A DNA stretch of 64,000 nucleotides from Phycisphaerales bacterium (GTDB lineage Bacteria; Planctomycetota; Phycisphaerae; Phycisphaerales; UBA1924), in the NCBI GenBank assembly GCA_029260295.1, contig JAJDDN010000002.1, forward strand, positions 310,001 through 374,000, written 5' to 3'. Both the position numbers and the translations under genes were made by a program. Numbering within the stretch: position 1 is the stretch's first letter; the number at the start of each line of letters is the position of its first letter. Under the pieces are notes generated by a model that was not told the DNA's origin, made no database searches, and worked only from the letters and a program-made list of their open reading frames with translations. Positions 16,734 to 26,137 of the stretch are shown here, in pieces.

Positions 16734-18274
16734 CTATTGAGGCCCGCGTCTAGATAGCCTTGGCCGACCTGCCAGACTGGGCCAGCGCCCATTACGACAA
16801 GTAGGTCACCGGGACGGCACATGTTTTCGAGCTGTTCAATGATCGCCTCGAACGGATACAGATGCATCGCCTTGACCTTGCGGGCGCGGAGGCGGTCTAC
16901 GAGATCCGAGGAGTTCACCTTTTGACGCTCCGCTTCGGAGTCTCGCACAAAGTAGATGTGCGGGACGATCACGACATCGGCATTTTCGAAGCTCGTTGCA
17001 AACTCGTCGAGCAGGAAGCGGGTGCGGGAGTGCTGGTGGGGCTGGAAGACGCAGATGAGGCGGCCGCCGTGCTTAGCTGGGTCTTGGGAGGTTCGAAGTG
17101 CGCGGAGTGTGGCGTCGATTTCGGTGGGATGGTGGCCGTAATCGTCGATGACCTTGACGCCGTCTCGGGTGCCGAGGAGCTGAAGACGGCGATCGAGACC
17201 TGCGAAGGCGTCAAAAGATTTGGCGAGGAGATCCGGATCGGCCCCGACTGATCGCGCCAGTGCGAAAGCGACGGCGGAGTTCATCGCGTTGTGATCGCCG
17301 GGGAGCGAGAGGGTCCATGAATGGGTTTGGCCATCTGGAGACTTGATGGTGGTCTTGCCATCGGTATAGCCAACGACCCAGTCCGCACCAGGATTGAAAC
17401 CGATGGTTTCAACGGCGCACTTAAGTCCGGCGGTGACCTCGCGTCGGTAGGCTCCATCGTGTCCGATGATGAGCTTGCCGCCCTGGTCCGCATCGGGGAC
17501 GAGCTGGGCGAAGCCAGCGAATGCTTCGACAACGGCGTCGAGGGAGCCATAGATATCGAGATGGTCGGCTTCGATGGAGCTGATGGAGGCAATGGTCGGT
17601 TTGAGATGATGGAAGGAGCGGTTAAACTCGCAGGCCTCGGCGACTAGCAACCCTTGTTTTCCCCCCCACTCGCCTTCTGGTATTTGTGAAGCCCCGACGC
17701 GGCATCCGACACGCTGGCCGCCGGTAGATAGTGCGCCGTCGGCGAGTTGTTGGCAGGTGGCCCCGACGATGACGGATGGGTCGAGCTTGGCGTCGGTGAG
17801 GGCGCAGCCGAGCATGGCGGTGGTGGTTGATTTGCCGTGGGTGCCTGCGATGGCGATGCCGGTGCGACCGGTCATGCACGCGCCGAGTGCTTCGGGATAT
17901 GTCAACACGGTGAGCCCGCGGTTGATCGCTTCGAGGACCATCGGGTGGTCCGGGGCGACGGCGGCCGATGCGAGAACAATATCCGCTTCCTCGGGGAGCT
18001 GGCCGGCGGATTCATCGAAGCAGACATCGAGTCCAAAGTCTTTGAGCGCTTGGGTAACTGGTGATGGAGTTGAGTCGCAGCCGCGGACGCTAAGACCGGC
18101 TCCGCTGAGCATCCGCGCCAGCGCGGACATGCCACATCCACCGATGCCGATCATGAATGGGGTGCTGCCCCCAATTGAGAACCCGGGCGTTGAGCGTGCT
18201 TGGTCGCTGGAAGTGCCGGGGATTGGGGAGGAATCGTGGGTCATCATCATCCACAGTATCGTCCTGATCGGCAC
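16730..18274 (-). CDS. murC: UDP-N-acetylmuramate--L-alanine ligase
   Basis: GIGGCGMSALARML, AGTHGKSTTTAMLG, DDYGHHPTEI, FQPHQHSRT. Start may be the internal MMTHD. Confidence 0.93.
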   Translation of the reverse strand: MPIRTILWMMMTHDSSPIPGTSSDQARSTPGFSIGGSTPFMIGIGGCGMSALARMLSGAGLSVRGCDSTPSPVTQALKDFGLDVCFDESAGQLPEEADIVLASAAVAPDHPMVLEAINRGLTVLTYPEALGACMTGRTGIAIAGTHGKSTTTAMLGCALTDAKLDPSVIVGATCQQLADGALSTGGQRVGCRVGASQIPEGEWGGKQGLLVAEACEFNRSFHHLKPTIASISSIEADHLDIYGSLDAVVEAFAGFAQLVPDADQGGKLIIGHDGAYRREVTAGLKCAVETIGFNPGADWVVGYTDGKTTIKSPDGQTHSWTLSLPGDHNAMNSAVAFALARSVGADPDLLAKSFDAFAGLDRRLQLLGTRDGVKVIDDYGHHPTEIDATLRALRTSQDPAKHGGRLICVFQPHQHSRTRFLLDEFATSFENADVVIVPHIYFVRDSEAERQKVNSSDLVDRLRARKVKAMHLYPFEAIIEQLENMCRPGDLLVVMGAGPVWQVGQGYLDAGLNR

Positions 18275-18319
18275 TTTGTCATCACCAAATGGGTGAATGG
18301 CGAGAATCGATCGGTTGGG

Positions 18320-19567
18320 TTAGCAAGGAGGGGTTAATGCGGCTGGACCAAGGGTCTGGATGGTGACTTCTCCGAGTGTTCGCTGGCGGAGGTAGTCATT
18401 GAACGATTCAAGATCCACGGCTTCGATCTGCTTGATGACCTGCGCCAGTGTTCTTGGGGTGCCACGGTTGACGATGTCCCCGATCAATGCCCCGGCGCGA
18501 GCCCCGGTGGATTCGCCGCTGAAGATCACCCGGCTCTTGAGACCGATCCGGGCGCGGTCGAGCTCTTCACTGGTGACATCGCCGGCTTGCATCGCGCCGA
18601 GTTGTTCATACAAAACATCGAGCGATTCCTGGGCACGCTCCGGGGTGGTCCCGACATAGCTGGTGACGAGCCCGTGCTCTTTGGCGGCGCGGTAGCTCGC
18701 CGAGACTGAATAGCACAGGGCGCGTTTCTCGCGGACCTCGGTGAAGAGGCGCCCGGACATGCCACCAGATAGCACGCTGACTGCGAGGAGCTCGTTCATT
18801 TCGTTCTTGTGGGCTGCGGGCGGCGCGTCGTTGACGATGATGATCTGGACTTGGTTTGTGTCGTCCTCTTCGTGGGCGTAGCCGCGGGGCGCGATCGTTG
18901 AGATCTTTGGGGCCGGGGCTTTGCCGCTCCAGCTTCCGAAGTGTTCGCTGGCCAGTTCGATCGCATGGCCCGGTTCGATGGCACCGGCGATGGAGAGGAT
19001 TGCTCCGTCTGGTTTGGCGTGGGCGGCCCACCAGTCGCGGGTTGATTGGGCGGTGATGGATTGGAGCGATGATTCGGTGCCGTAGGTGCTGCGGTTGTAT
19101 GGCTCGGGCAAGTGACGCTCGCGGGCGGCGAGTACAGCGCGTTGTTGGGGGTCGTCGGCGAGCGATGCGAGCGCGTGCTGGGCCATGATTCGTGATGCTT
19201 CGAAGGAGTCGCCGGTCATCGCGGGGTTGAGGGTCATATCAGCGACGAGCGCAACGGCTTCTTCGAAACGATTGTCGAGCGTGGTCATCGACACACCGAT
19301 TGATTTGGCGGCCGGTGATGCGTCACGGACGGCACCTGCGAGATCAAAATCATCTGCTTGTTGTTGCGAGTCGCGAGTTGTAGAGCCTCGTAAAAGTAAT
19401 TCAGCGCAAATACCGACAATTCCGAGTTCATTTTTTTCTTGGTGGATAACTCCACTCGGAATCATCAAACGCATCGCAACGGATCGCATCGAATCGTTTG
19501 GTTCGATGGCAATGCGAAGTCCGTTGTCGAGTGTTGTGAGTGTGATTGAGTCGTGTGTCGTGGTCAT
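18320..19567 (-). CDS. M16 family (insulinase/MPP-like) peptidase
   Basis: M16 fold features (LDNGLRIAIEPN, GGMSGRLFTEVREKRALCYSVSASY). N-terminal HxxEH is not evident, the region reading GICAELLLRGS. Confidence 0.8.
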   Translation of the reverse strand: MTTTHDSITLTTLDNGLRIAIEPNDSMRSVAMRLMIPSGVIHQEKNELGIVGICAELLLRGSTTRDSQQQADDFDLAGAVRDASPAAKSIGVSMTTLDNRFEEAVALVADMTLNPAMTGDSFEASRIMAQHALASLADDPQQRAVLAARERHLPEPYNRSTYGTESSLQSITAQSTRDWWAAHAKPDGAILSIAGAIEPGHAIELASEHFGSWSGKAPAPKISTIAPRGYAHEEDDTNQVQIIIVNDAPPAAHKNEMNELLAVSVLSGGMSGRLFTEVREKRALCYSVSASYRAAKEHGLVTSYVGTTPERAQESLDVLYEQLGAMQAGDVTSEELDRARIGLKSRVIFSGESTGARAGALIGDIVNRGTPRTLAQVIKQIEAVDLESFNDYLRQRTLGEVTIQTLGPAALTPPC

Positions 19568-20117
19568 GCATGATCCGGGTGTTTGAGTTGTGGAATTGAA
19601 TGATGATGCACTGATTCTTCACTCGCCGAGCGCGAAAGTCTTGCAAATGCGTTCAGTAGTACCCCCGATCTTTCGTGATTGCGCCCCAATTGCGCTGCGA
19701 ACTGCATCGATCTTGGTGGGATCGGGGTGTTTTTGTATTTTGAACGAATCGCACGAGACATTCGTGCACTTCACGGCTCTGGCTAACCAATGCGCATTGT
19801 TTTTGCGTTATCGAGCGCGAACTCTTTGATAATTGCGAGATGAACTCGTTGAAGCAAACGAGCACGAACCAGTCTCGTTTGGTTAAGCAATGCGTTTGCT
19901 TTCCCAACGCATCAGATCACAAACTTGAAAAAAAACACATGCGGTTTGGTATTCTGGTAAGATTTTGGTGAGTGATGTGCGTGTTGTTGGCACGGTTTGC
20001 TCAAGTCGTCGACCTTACGGCTCCGATGAGCATGTAAGTGTTAATAACGGAATGTGGTCCCGAACTCGAACACTCGGATCCACAACAAAGCATTTGGGTT
20101 CGAAACGGAGAGCCAAC

Positions 20118-20576
20118 ATGGCTAAGAAAAAAGCAACTCGTAAAAAAGCAACCAAGAAAAAAGCAACACGCAAAAAGGTAGCCAAAAAGGCAACCCGCAA
20201 GAAAGCAACCAAAAAGAAGGCTACAAAGAAAAAAGCAGCCAAGAAGGTAACCAAGAAGAAGGCTACCCGCAAGAAGACCGCCAAGAAGGCGACCAAAAAG
20301 AAAGCTACTAAAAAGAAAGCAACCCGTAAAAAGGTAGCAAAGAAGAAAACCAAGAAAAAAGTAGCCAAGAAGAAGACTAAGAAGAAGGCTACCAAGAAAA
20401 AAGTAGCCAAGAAGAAGACCAAGAAAAAAGCTACCAAGAAAAAGGCCACTAAAAAGAAGGCCACTAAGAAGAAGGCTACTAAAAAGAAAGCCACTAAGAA
20501 AAAAGCGACCAAAAAGAAGGCCGCTAAACGCACCACCAAAAAGAAAGCGACCCGTCGCAAGGCGACCCGTCGATGA
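20118..20576 (+). CDS. Histone H1-like Lys/Ala/Thr-repeat protein
   Basis: 152 aa MAKKKATRKKATKKKATRKK..., almost entirely K/R/A/T/V in 4-5-residue repeats; the upstream ORF extension to 19965 is unlikely to be translated. Confidence 0.85.
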   Translation: MAKKKATRKKATKKKATRKKVAKKATRKKATKKKATKKKAAKKVTKKKATRKKTAKKATKKKATKKKATRKKVAKKKTKKKVAKKKTKKKATKKKVAKKKTKKKATKKKATKKKATKKKATKKKATKKKATKKKAAKRTTKKKATRRKATRR

Positions 20577-20632
20577 GTTGACCCTGGATTGATCAGAAAT
20601 GACCAATCCCGGGCCTATCCCAATGCCTTTCC

Positions 20633-20663
20633 ACGGAGCCGATCCACAATCGGCTCCGTTTTT
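20633..20663 (+). terminator. Intrinsic terminator downstream of histone-like gene
   Basis: Perfect 11-bp stem ACGGAGCCGAT-CCACA-ATCGGCTCCGT with T-tract. Confidence 0.85.
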
Positions 20664-20666
20664 CAT

Positions 20667-20706
20667 ACCCCCAACCCCCCCCAAAGTGAAGATCATGCGT
20701 AGGGAG
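20667..20706 (+). repeat. C-tract intergenic repeat element, copy B
   Basis: ACCCCCAACCCCCCCCAAAGTGAAGATCATGCGTAGGGAG; matches copy A with one indel and one substitution across the first 34 nt. Confidence 0.8.
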
Positions 20707-20739
20707 GGTTGCATTGAGCCTAGGGAGAGCCTCTTACAG

Positions 20740-21225
20740 CTAGGCGGCTGGGGCTCGGCTGATGAGACGGTCCATCATTGCTGAATCCGCGCCTTCCATC
20801 GGGTAATGCATCGAGAGCCCCACTTCCAACAAATGATGATCACAGATCACAAACGAGCAGGGTTCTTCGACCCTCCAGCCTACGAAACGGAGCGCACGGG
20901 CCAAGCATTCGATCGATGTGACACAGACGACCCCGTCGTGCACTCTTTCAACCGGGATGAACCCGAACTGCCATGCCTGCCTGTTTGTGATGACCGACCG
21001 GAGCTCCTGGTCAATCTCAATGGTGCACGGGTCAAGCCTGGGAGAGATCATGGCAAACTGAGCCGCCCAGGCATGCTCGATAACACCTGGATCAACACCA
21101 AAGAGTTCCTCGGCCAGCATCCCAAATGGGCGCGGGTTCGATTGCTGTTCTTTGACCACCAGATCACATTGTTCTGGTGTGAGTACCCCGTATTGAACCA
21201 ATAGGTCGCCGAGCCTTAATGCCAT
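20740..21225 (-). CDS. Stand-alone MshEN / GspE-PilB N-terminal-like domain protein
   Basis: MALRLGDLLVQYGVLTPEQCDLVVKEQQSNPRPFGMLAEELFGV resembles the T2SSE_N/MshEN start; no ATPase domain follows. Confidence 0.65.
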   Translation of the reverse strand: MALRLGDLLVQYGVLTPEQCDLVVKEQQSNPRPFGMLAEELFGVDPGVIEHAWAAQFAMISPRLDPCTIEIDQELRSVITNRQAWQFGFIPVERVHDGVVCVTSIECLARALRFVGWRVEEPCSFVICDHHLLEVGLSMHYPMEGADSAMMDRLISRAPAA

Positions 21226-21505
21226 TGCTGATCCTCCTCATTCCTGTTGCCCGATTGGGCTTCGAATGAATCCTTTTCCCGTCATCAGACTGATGACCAT
21301 GTAGAGAAACTCGACACTCAAAGGCCACTAATCGAGTGTTGGGAGCTGATTTTTAGGAGGATTCAGTTCTTGGGCGTCGTTACTATTACGCTCGATCCAG
21401 GTGTGCTTATTGCAAGAGATACATCGAAATTTCCATGCGGATCATTTGCACTCTGGATTTTGAAACTGGGAGCGGCAAGTCGGTTTGGCTGCCGATAATA
21501 CAGGG

Positions 21506-22855
21506 CTATTTGCCAACGCAGAAGGTCGCAAAGACACGCCCGATGACATCGTCGGGGGTGATCTGGCCTGTGAGTTCACCCAGGGCGTCGAGGGCGTCTC
21601 TGAGGCCGCTGGCGACGAGTTCAGGGGCATCGAGGGCATGCGAACCAGGTTCGATCCAGTTCATCGCATGACCAATCCCAGTGATCGCCTGACCGATCGC
21701 CCTTCGGTGCCTTGGTACGAATGCACCGACGCCCATGCCGGTGCGATCGCACACCGCATCGGCAATCGCACGCTTGAGAACGCCGACGCGGTGTCCATCA
21801 AGAGCACACACACTGATGGAGTGGCTCTCATCAGCAGAGCCTGCGATAAGATCGGCTTTGGTACGAACCCTGATGATGGGCTTGCCCATCGTGGCGAGTC
21901 CTTCTCGGTCGTTGAATCGCCCCGATGGGTCGCACCAGATGATCGTGTCGGCGGATTTGACACGATCTCGGGCGAGCTCTTGAGCAGATGCATCAATCGC
22001 GTCGATGGCCGAGTCGGCGAGCCCAGCGAGATCGGTGAGTTGGATTGATCCAGCACCCGGGATGTCATGTTCAAGATCAAGGATTTCGCTGATGGCGTCG
22101 CGGGTGGTGCCTGCCAGATCGCTGACAACCGCACGCTGAGAACCGAGCAGGGTGTTGAAGAGCGAGCTCTTGCCAGCGTTTGGCATCCCGCAGATCACAG
22201 CCTCAGGCTGGGTCGCGTGGATGACCGCCCCGGCGGCGTTTCCGATCTCAGCGACGAGCTGATCGCTGAGCGCGGTAAGCCGGGCCCGCAGATCGTCGGG
22301 TGCGATGGGGACGACATCGTCTTGGTCGGTGAAATCCACACCTGATTCAACCAACGCGAGCAGCAACGCGAGTTCCTCGGCCCATGCGATGCAACGGTCA
22401 CCCTGAGAGCCATCGAGAAGTTTGGCGGCGGCATCCAGAGCCTGATCCCCCACCGCTGCAATGCGAAGAGCAACACCTTCCGCCTGAGCGAGGGTTAACC
22501 GATCATTGAGGTACGCCCTTGCGCTGAACTCGCCGGGCTCGGCCCGGCTGACCCCTGGGATCTTGAAGAGTTGGTCAAGGATGCGTTCGAGGAGCTCCGG
22601 GTTTCCAACAACGAGCAACTCGGCGGTATCTTCGCCGGTGTAGCTTCGGGGTCCATCGAACCAGATGAGCTGGCAGGGGATGGTGTGCCCGCTATCGAAC
22701 TGGAATCTGGTTATATGGATGCCTCGGGCTGGATCAGCAAGATCGGTCATAGACTCAACACAAGTACGGGCATCTGTGCCTGAAATCCGGATGATTGACC
22801 GGGGGCTTTGTCCCGGGGGTGATCCGATGGCCGCGATGGTTCCGCCGGTAGGCAT
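21506..22855 (-). CDS. mnmE: tRNA uridine-5-carboxymethylaminomethyl(34) synthesis GTPase MnmE
   Basis: [42 protein letters not shown]-terminal [11 protein letters not shown]. Confidence 0.95.
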   Translation of the reverse strand: MPTGGTIAAIGSPPGQSPRSIIRISGTDARTCVESMTDLADPARGIHITRFQFDSGHTIPCQLIWFDGPRSYTGEDTAELLVVGNPELLERILDQLFKIPGVSRAEPGEFSARAYLNDRLTLAQAEGVALRIAAVGDQALDAAAKLLDGSQGDRCIAWAEELALLLALVESGVDFTDQDDVVPIAPDDLRARLTALSDQLVAEIGNAAGAVIHATQPEAVICGMPNAGKSSLFNTLLGSQRAVVSDLAGTTRDAISEILDLEHDIPGAGSIQLTDLAGLADSAIDAIDASAQELARDRVKSADTIIWCDPSGRFNDREGLATMGKPIIRVRTKADLIAGSADESHSISVCALDGHRVGVLKRAIADAVCDRTGMGVGAFVPRHRRAIGQAITGIGHAMNWIEPGSHALDAPELVASGLRDALDALGELTGQITPDDVIGRVFATFCVGK

Positions 22856-22876
22856 GAGGTGACTTACTTTGGGGGA

Positions 22877-24955
22877 TTACTTGTGCTTGCCTTGGTTTCG
22901 GCGGTCATTGGGGTTAGGGGCCTGGGGGCCTCGCTCCATGAGCTGCTTCTTGGCCTCGGCGGCTTCGTTCATGCGTTGCATGAATCCGGGGCCTTTGGCT
23001 TTCTTGTCGGCGCGGATGTTCTCGATCTCAAGCATGCCGTGCTTCTTCATGTGGGCGCGGATCCATTTATTCTCGACGATGCCCATGGTGGAGTTGGTCA
23101 TGAAGTAGAGAGCCAATCCGGAGGGAGCGGTGTACATCATGACGGGGAACATGACGACCATCATGACCTTCATCATCTTCTGCTGGGACTCTTGCTCTGG
23201 GGTGAGCGTCGCCTGCGTTGGCGGGGTGAGGTATTTCTGATGCATGTAGAACACCACACCGAGAAGAAGCGGGAGGATGTTGATCGACGAGACATTGCCC
23301 CAGAGCGGGAAGGAGAAGTGCATTGCTGCGGGCAGCGGGATGGCGCCGTCAGCACTGGAGAGGTCGGCTAGGAACATCCATGAACCGCCGGAGATGGACT
23401 GGAAAATGCCATAAAACGCGGGCTCGTGCTTGAGCTCGACCGCAAAGAAGAGGGTCGCGTAGAGCGCAATCCAGACCGGAGATTGGAGCATCATCGGGAG
23501 ACACCCGAGCATGCCCATCGGGGAGATGCCTTCTTCTTTCCAGAGCTTGGACATTTCCTGCTGCATCCGCTTTGGTTCGTCTTTATATTTTTCGCGGAGG
23601 GCTTTTTGCTTTGGGGCCATGGACTGCATCTGGACACCGAAGCGCTGCATGCGGATCTGTGACCAACGGGTGATGGGGTGGAGGCAACCACGCACCAGGA
23701 CCACGAGGAGCATGATCGAGACGGCCCAGTCGCCGACGATCGAATGGAAGATCCGAAGGACAGCGATGAGGATGTTGGTCAGCCAATCGAAGGTACACCC
23801 GGCACACATTCCGCCGATGTTGTAGACGACCATGTCTGGGAGGTTGAGAGCCGCAAGGATCGGATCGTCTGCAAATACGGGTTTGGTACGCGGACCGGCG
23901 TAGACGGCGTTGGCGATGGTTGCCGTAGATCCGGGCTCCACGGTCAGGGCCGGGCTACTGGCCGCGAAAACCATCGTCGCATCGGGGGCGTTGGCGTAGG
24001 TGTTGAGCACATAGCGATCGATGGACTCGATCGAGGAAGCGATCAGGCGATCGTCGGGGTTGGTGCTCAGTGGATCGAGTACCGGGTGGAGGACAACGCT
24101 AAAGTAGCGGTCCGAGAGTGCGATCCAGCTCAGGCGAGATCCTTCCTCGATGGTTTTGGCGGTAGGCCAGACCGCCATCGGGGAGGCGTAGTACTTGTTA
24201 CCGTTGGCGTCTTTGAGTTTTTTGCCCAGCACCTTCGATCGGTTGGCGAGCTTGTCGTCGACAGTGACCTGGATCGAGGGGCCCTGCTGCTCGGCTGAGT
24301 GGAGCATGCCATAGCGGACGCGGCGGCGGTCGCCGGCGTAGCCGTTTTTGGCCTTGGGCATGTCGATCATCGCGGTGGTTTTGAACCGGAACTCATGGGG
24401 TTCTGGGCTCAGGTTTTCGACGGATTGTTCGAGCATGAACGCGTGCGGGGTGTCCCGCATGGTGTAGGTGCGGGTGACGAGTGCGATGTTGCTGCCGTCG
24501 GCGTCGATGATCAGTGCCTCAAATACACCAGGACCAAGCTGCTGCCAGACCGGCGCATCAAAGCCGGCCCCGGAGAGCTCGACATAATACCCGTCGATCT
24601 CAAGACCCAAGAGTGCGAAGGGGACGGCTGTTTGGTTCGTGGCTTCGTTGAATACAAGCTGCTGGAGGCGGATGTGATCTTTGAGCGCGACGGTTTCGTA
24701 CTCGTCAAGCAGAATGAGTTCTTCGATGCCTGCCCCAAGTTTGGAGAATCGGATCTCGATCTCGTCGTGGTCATCAACGAGCGGCACCCAGTCAGCGTTT
24801 GCCTCGCTGGGAACTGGCTTGGCGGTGTACTGAATCGTGACAGGTGTGTCAGATATGGAATCGGCGTCGTCCTGCATACCGATCGCTGGGCTCACCAATG
24901 CGGCGAGTGTCAGGAGGACCGAAAGAAACGAGATGGGGAGGATAGAAATGCGCAA
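22877..24955 (-). CDS. yidC: Membrane protein insertase YidC/Oxa1
   Basis: Large periplasmic domain; GDWAVSIMLLVVLVRGCLHPITRWSQIRMQRFGVQMQSMAPKQKALREKYKDE and PVWIALYATLFFAVELKHEPAF. Confidence 0.94.
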   Translation of the reverse strand: MRISILPISFLSVLLTLAALVSPAIGMQDDADSISDTPVTIQYTAKPVPSEANADWVPLVDDHDEIEIRFSKLGAGIEELILLDEYETVALKDHIRLQQLVFNEATNQTAVPFALLGLEIDGYYVELSGAGFDAPVWQQLGPGVFEALIIDADGSNIALVTRTYTMRDTPHAFMLEQSVENLSPEPHEFRFKTTAMIDMPKAKNGYAGDRRRVRYGMLHSAEQQGPSIQVTVDDKLANRSKVLGKKLKDANGNKYYASPMAVWPTAKTIEEGSRLSWIALSDRYFSVVLHPVLDPLSTNPDDRLIASSIESIDRYVLNTYANAPDATMVFAASSPALTVEPGSTATIANAVYAGPRTKPVFADDPILAALNLPDMVVYNIGGMCAGCTFDWLTNILIAVLRIFHSIVGDWAVSIMLLVVLVRGCLHPITRWSQIRMQRFGVQMQSMAPKQKALREKYKDEPKRMQQEMSKLWKEEGISPMGMLGCLPMMLQSPVWIALYATLFFAVELKHEPAFYGIFQSISGGSWMFLADLSSADGAIPLPAAMHFSFPLWGNVSSINILPLLLGVVFYMHQKYLTPPTQATLTPEQESQQKMMKVMMVVMFPVMMYTAPSGLALYFMTNSTMGIVENKWIRAHMKKHGMLEIENIRADKKAKGPGFMQRMNEAAEAKKQLMERGPQAPNPNDRRNQGKHK

Positions 24956-25016
24956 CTGCTGGCTCGCTTTGCTCAGGCCTGACGGCCGAGGGAATGGATG
25001 GGGAATGGACTAAAAC

Positions 25017-25796
25017 TTAGCGGCCTTCAAAGAGGCGATCGCCGAGCCAGTCATGGAGTTGGGGGATGGCTTTGATTTTGTCGGCGGTCTGTTTGACATC
25101 GTACTCAACACGCACAAACTCGACCTGACCAGGTGAGATCACGGCATAGCACGCTCTGGGGTCATGATCGCGGGGCTGACCGACAGATCCGACATTCACA
25201 ATTGCTTTCTCGTCTTCAATAAACTTGAACACCGGTTCTGAGCCGATCTCAGATGGTGGATAAAAATCAGGCTCGTTGGAGAACACGCCCGGCTGGTGGG
25301 TGTGACCGACAAGGGCGATGCTTTCTACGCGGTCAAAGATCGCTTCGAGCTTGTCGGGCGCATCGCTGGCGTCTTCGGGGAATATGTATTCGTTGATCGG
25401 GCGGCGCGGCGAGGCGTGAACCGAAAGAATCGTGCTCCCGTCGCCCATCAGGTCTTCGACGGCTCGCACTCTGAGTGAACCAAGGAAATCGAAGCGGCGG
25501 GCGCGGATTGATTCGTCAGGCTCGGCTTCAAACTGCTCGCGGGTCCAGTACGCAGCGGATTCGGCGGGGGCGTTGAAGTTGGTAGGCTCGTAGACAACGG
25601 CGAAGTCGTGGTTGCCCATGAGCGCCCAGTCGCATTTCTCTTGGACAAGATCGACGCATTCGAGGGGGTCTGGGCCGTAGCCAATGATGTCGCCAAGGCA
25701 AACAATCTGGTCGATCTCTCGATTCTCGATGTCGGCCAAGACGGCTTTGAGCGCGACCGCGTTGCCATGGATATCACTCAGAACTGCGGTTCGCAC
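25017..25796 (-). CDS. Metallophosphoesterase (YfcE/Calcineurin-like)
   Basis: MRTAVLSDIHGNAVALKAVL, CLGDIIGYGPDP, MGNHD, VGHTHQPGVF. Confidence 0.92.
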   Translation of the reverse strand: MRTAVLSDIHGNAVALKAVLADIENREIDQIVCLGDIIGYGPDPLECVDLVQEKCDWALMGNHDFAVVYEPTNFNAPAESAAYWTREQFEAEPDESIRARRFDFLGSLRVRAVEDLMGDGSTILSVHASPRRPINEYIFPEDASDAPDKLEAIFDRVESIALVGHTHQPGVFSNEPDFYPPSEIGSEPVFKFIEDEKAIVNVGSVGQPRDHDPRACYAVISPGQVEFVRVEYDVKQTADKIKAIPQLHDWLGDRLFEGR

Positions 25797-26082
25797 TGGA
25801 TCGTCTCTTTTCTCTGTCGTCCCTATCTATATATAGGGCCGAATAATTGCGGGCTTACACAGCCCGATCGTAGGGCATCAACTGTAGAAACCTGACCCCT
25901 AAAGAGCAATGAAATGGGCTAGAAACAGGGCTTGATGATGCCATTCCATGTCTCAAGGCACTGATTCTGGAATAACCATTGGCAGCGATTTGTTTTTCGA
26001 CAGGATTATGCAGGGAATATCATGCTGGGATCGTCGATTCCCGATAGATATACAGGATTACGCCCCGTAAATGGGGTATTTG

Positions 26083-26101
26083 GAAGGTCCGCCGGACCTT
26101 C
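26083..26101. promoter_or_regulatory. Perfect inverted repeat upstream of clpP (candidate operator)
   Basis: GAAGGTCCG-C-CGGACCTTC, no following T-tract, 37 nt before the chosen clpP start. Confidence 0.4.
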
Positions 26102-26137
26102 AAGAACGCACTCTTGACACATGTCAGGGAACGACTT

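Noticed and set aside
19590-19907. 79-aa and 84-aa ORFs upstream of the histone-like gene
   Set aside because: Overlapping opposite-strand short frames in an AT-richer region, no RBS or motif.
19989-20003. TTGGCACGGTTTGCTC, resembling a sigma-54 promoter upstream of the histone-like gene
   Set aside because: GG-to-GC spacing is two nucleotides short of the required -24/-12 spacing.
20001-20714. Hydrophobic FLLG/FFLV-rich minus-strand ORFs (237 and 181 aa)
   Set aside because: They are the antisense of the Lys-rich repeat gene (AAG/AAA read as CTT/TTT), so the hydrophobicity is an artefact.
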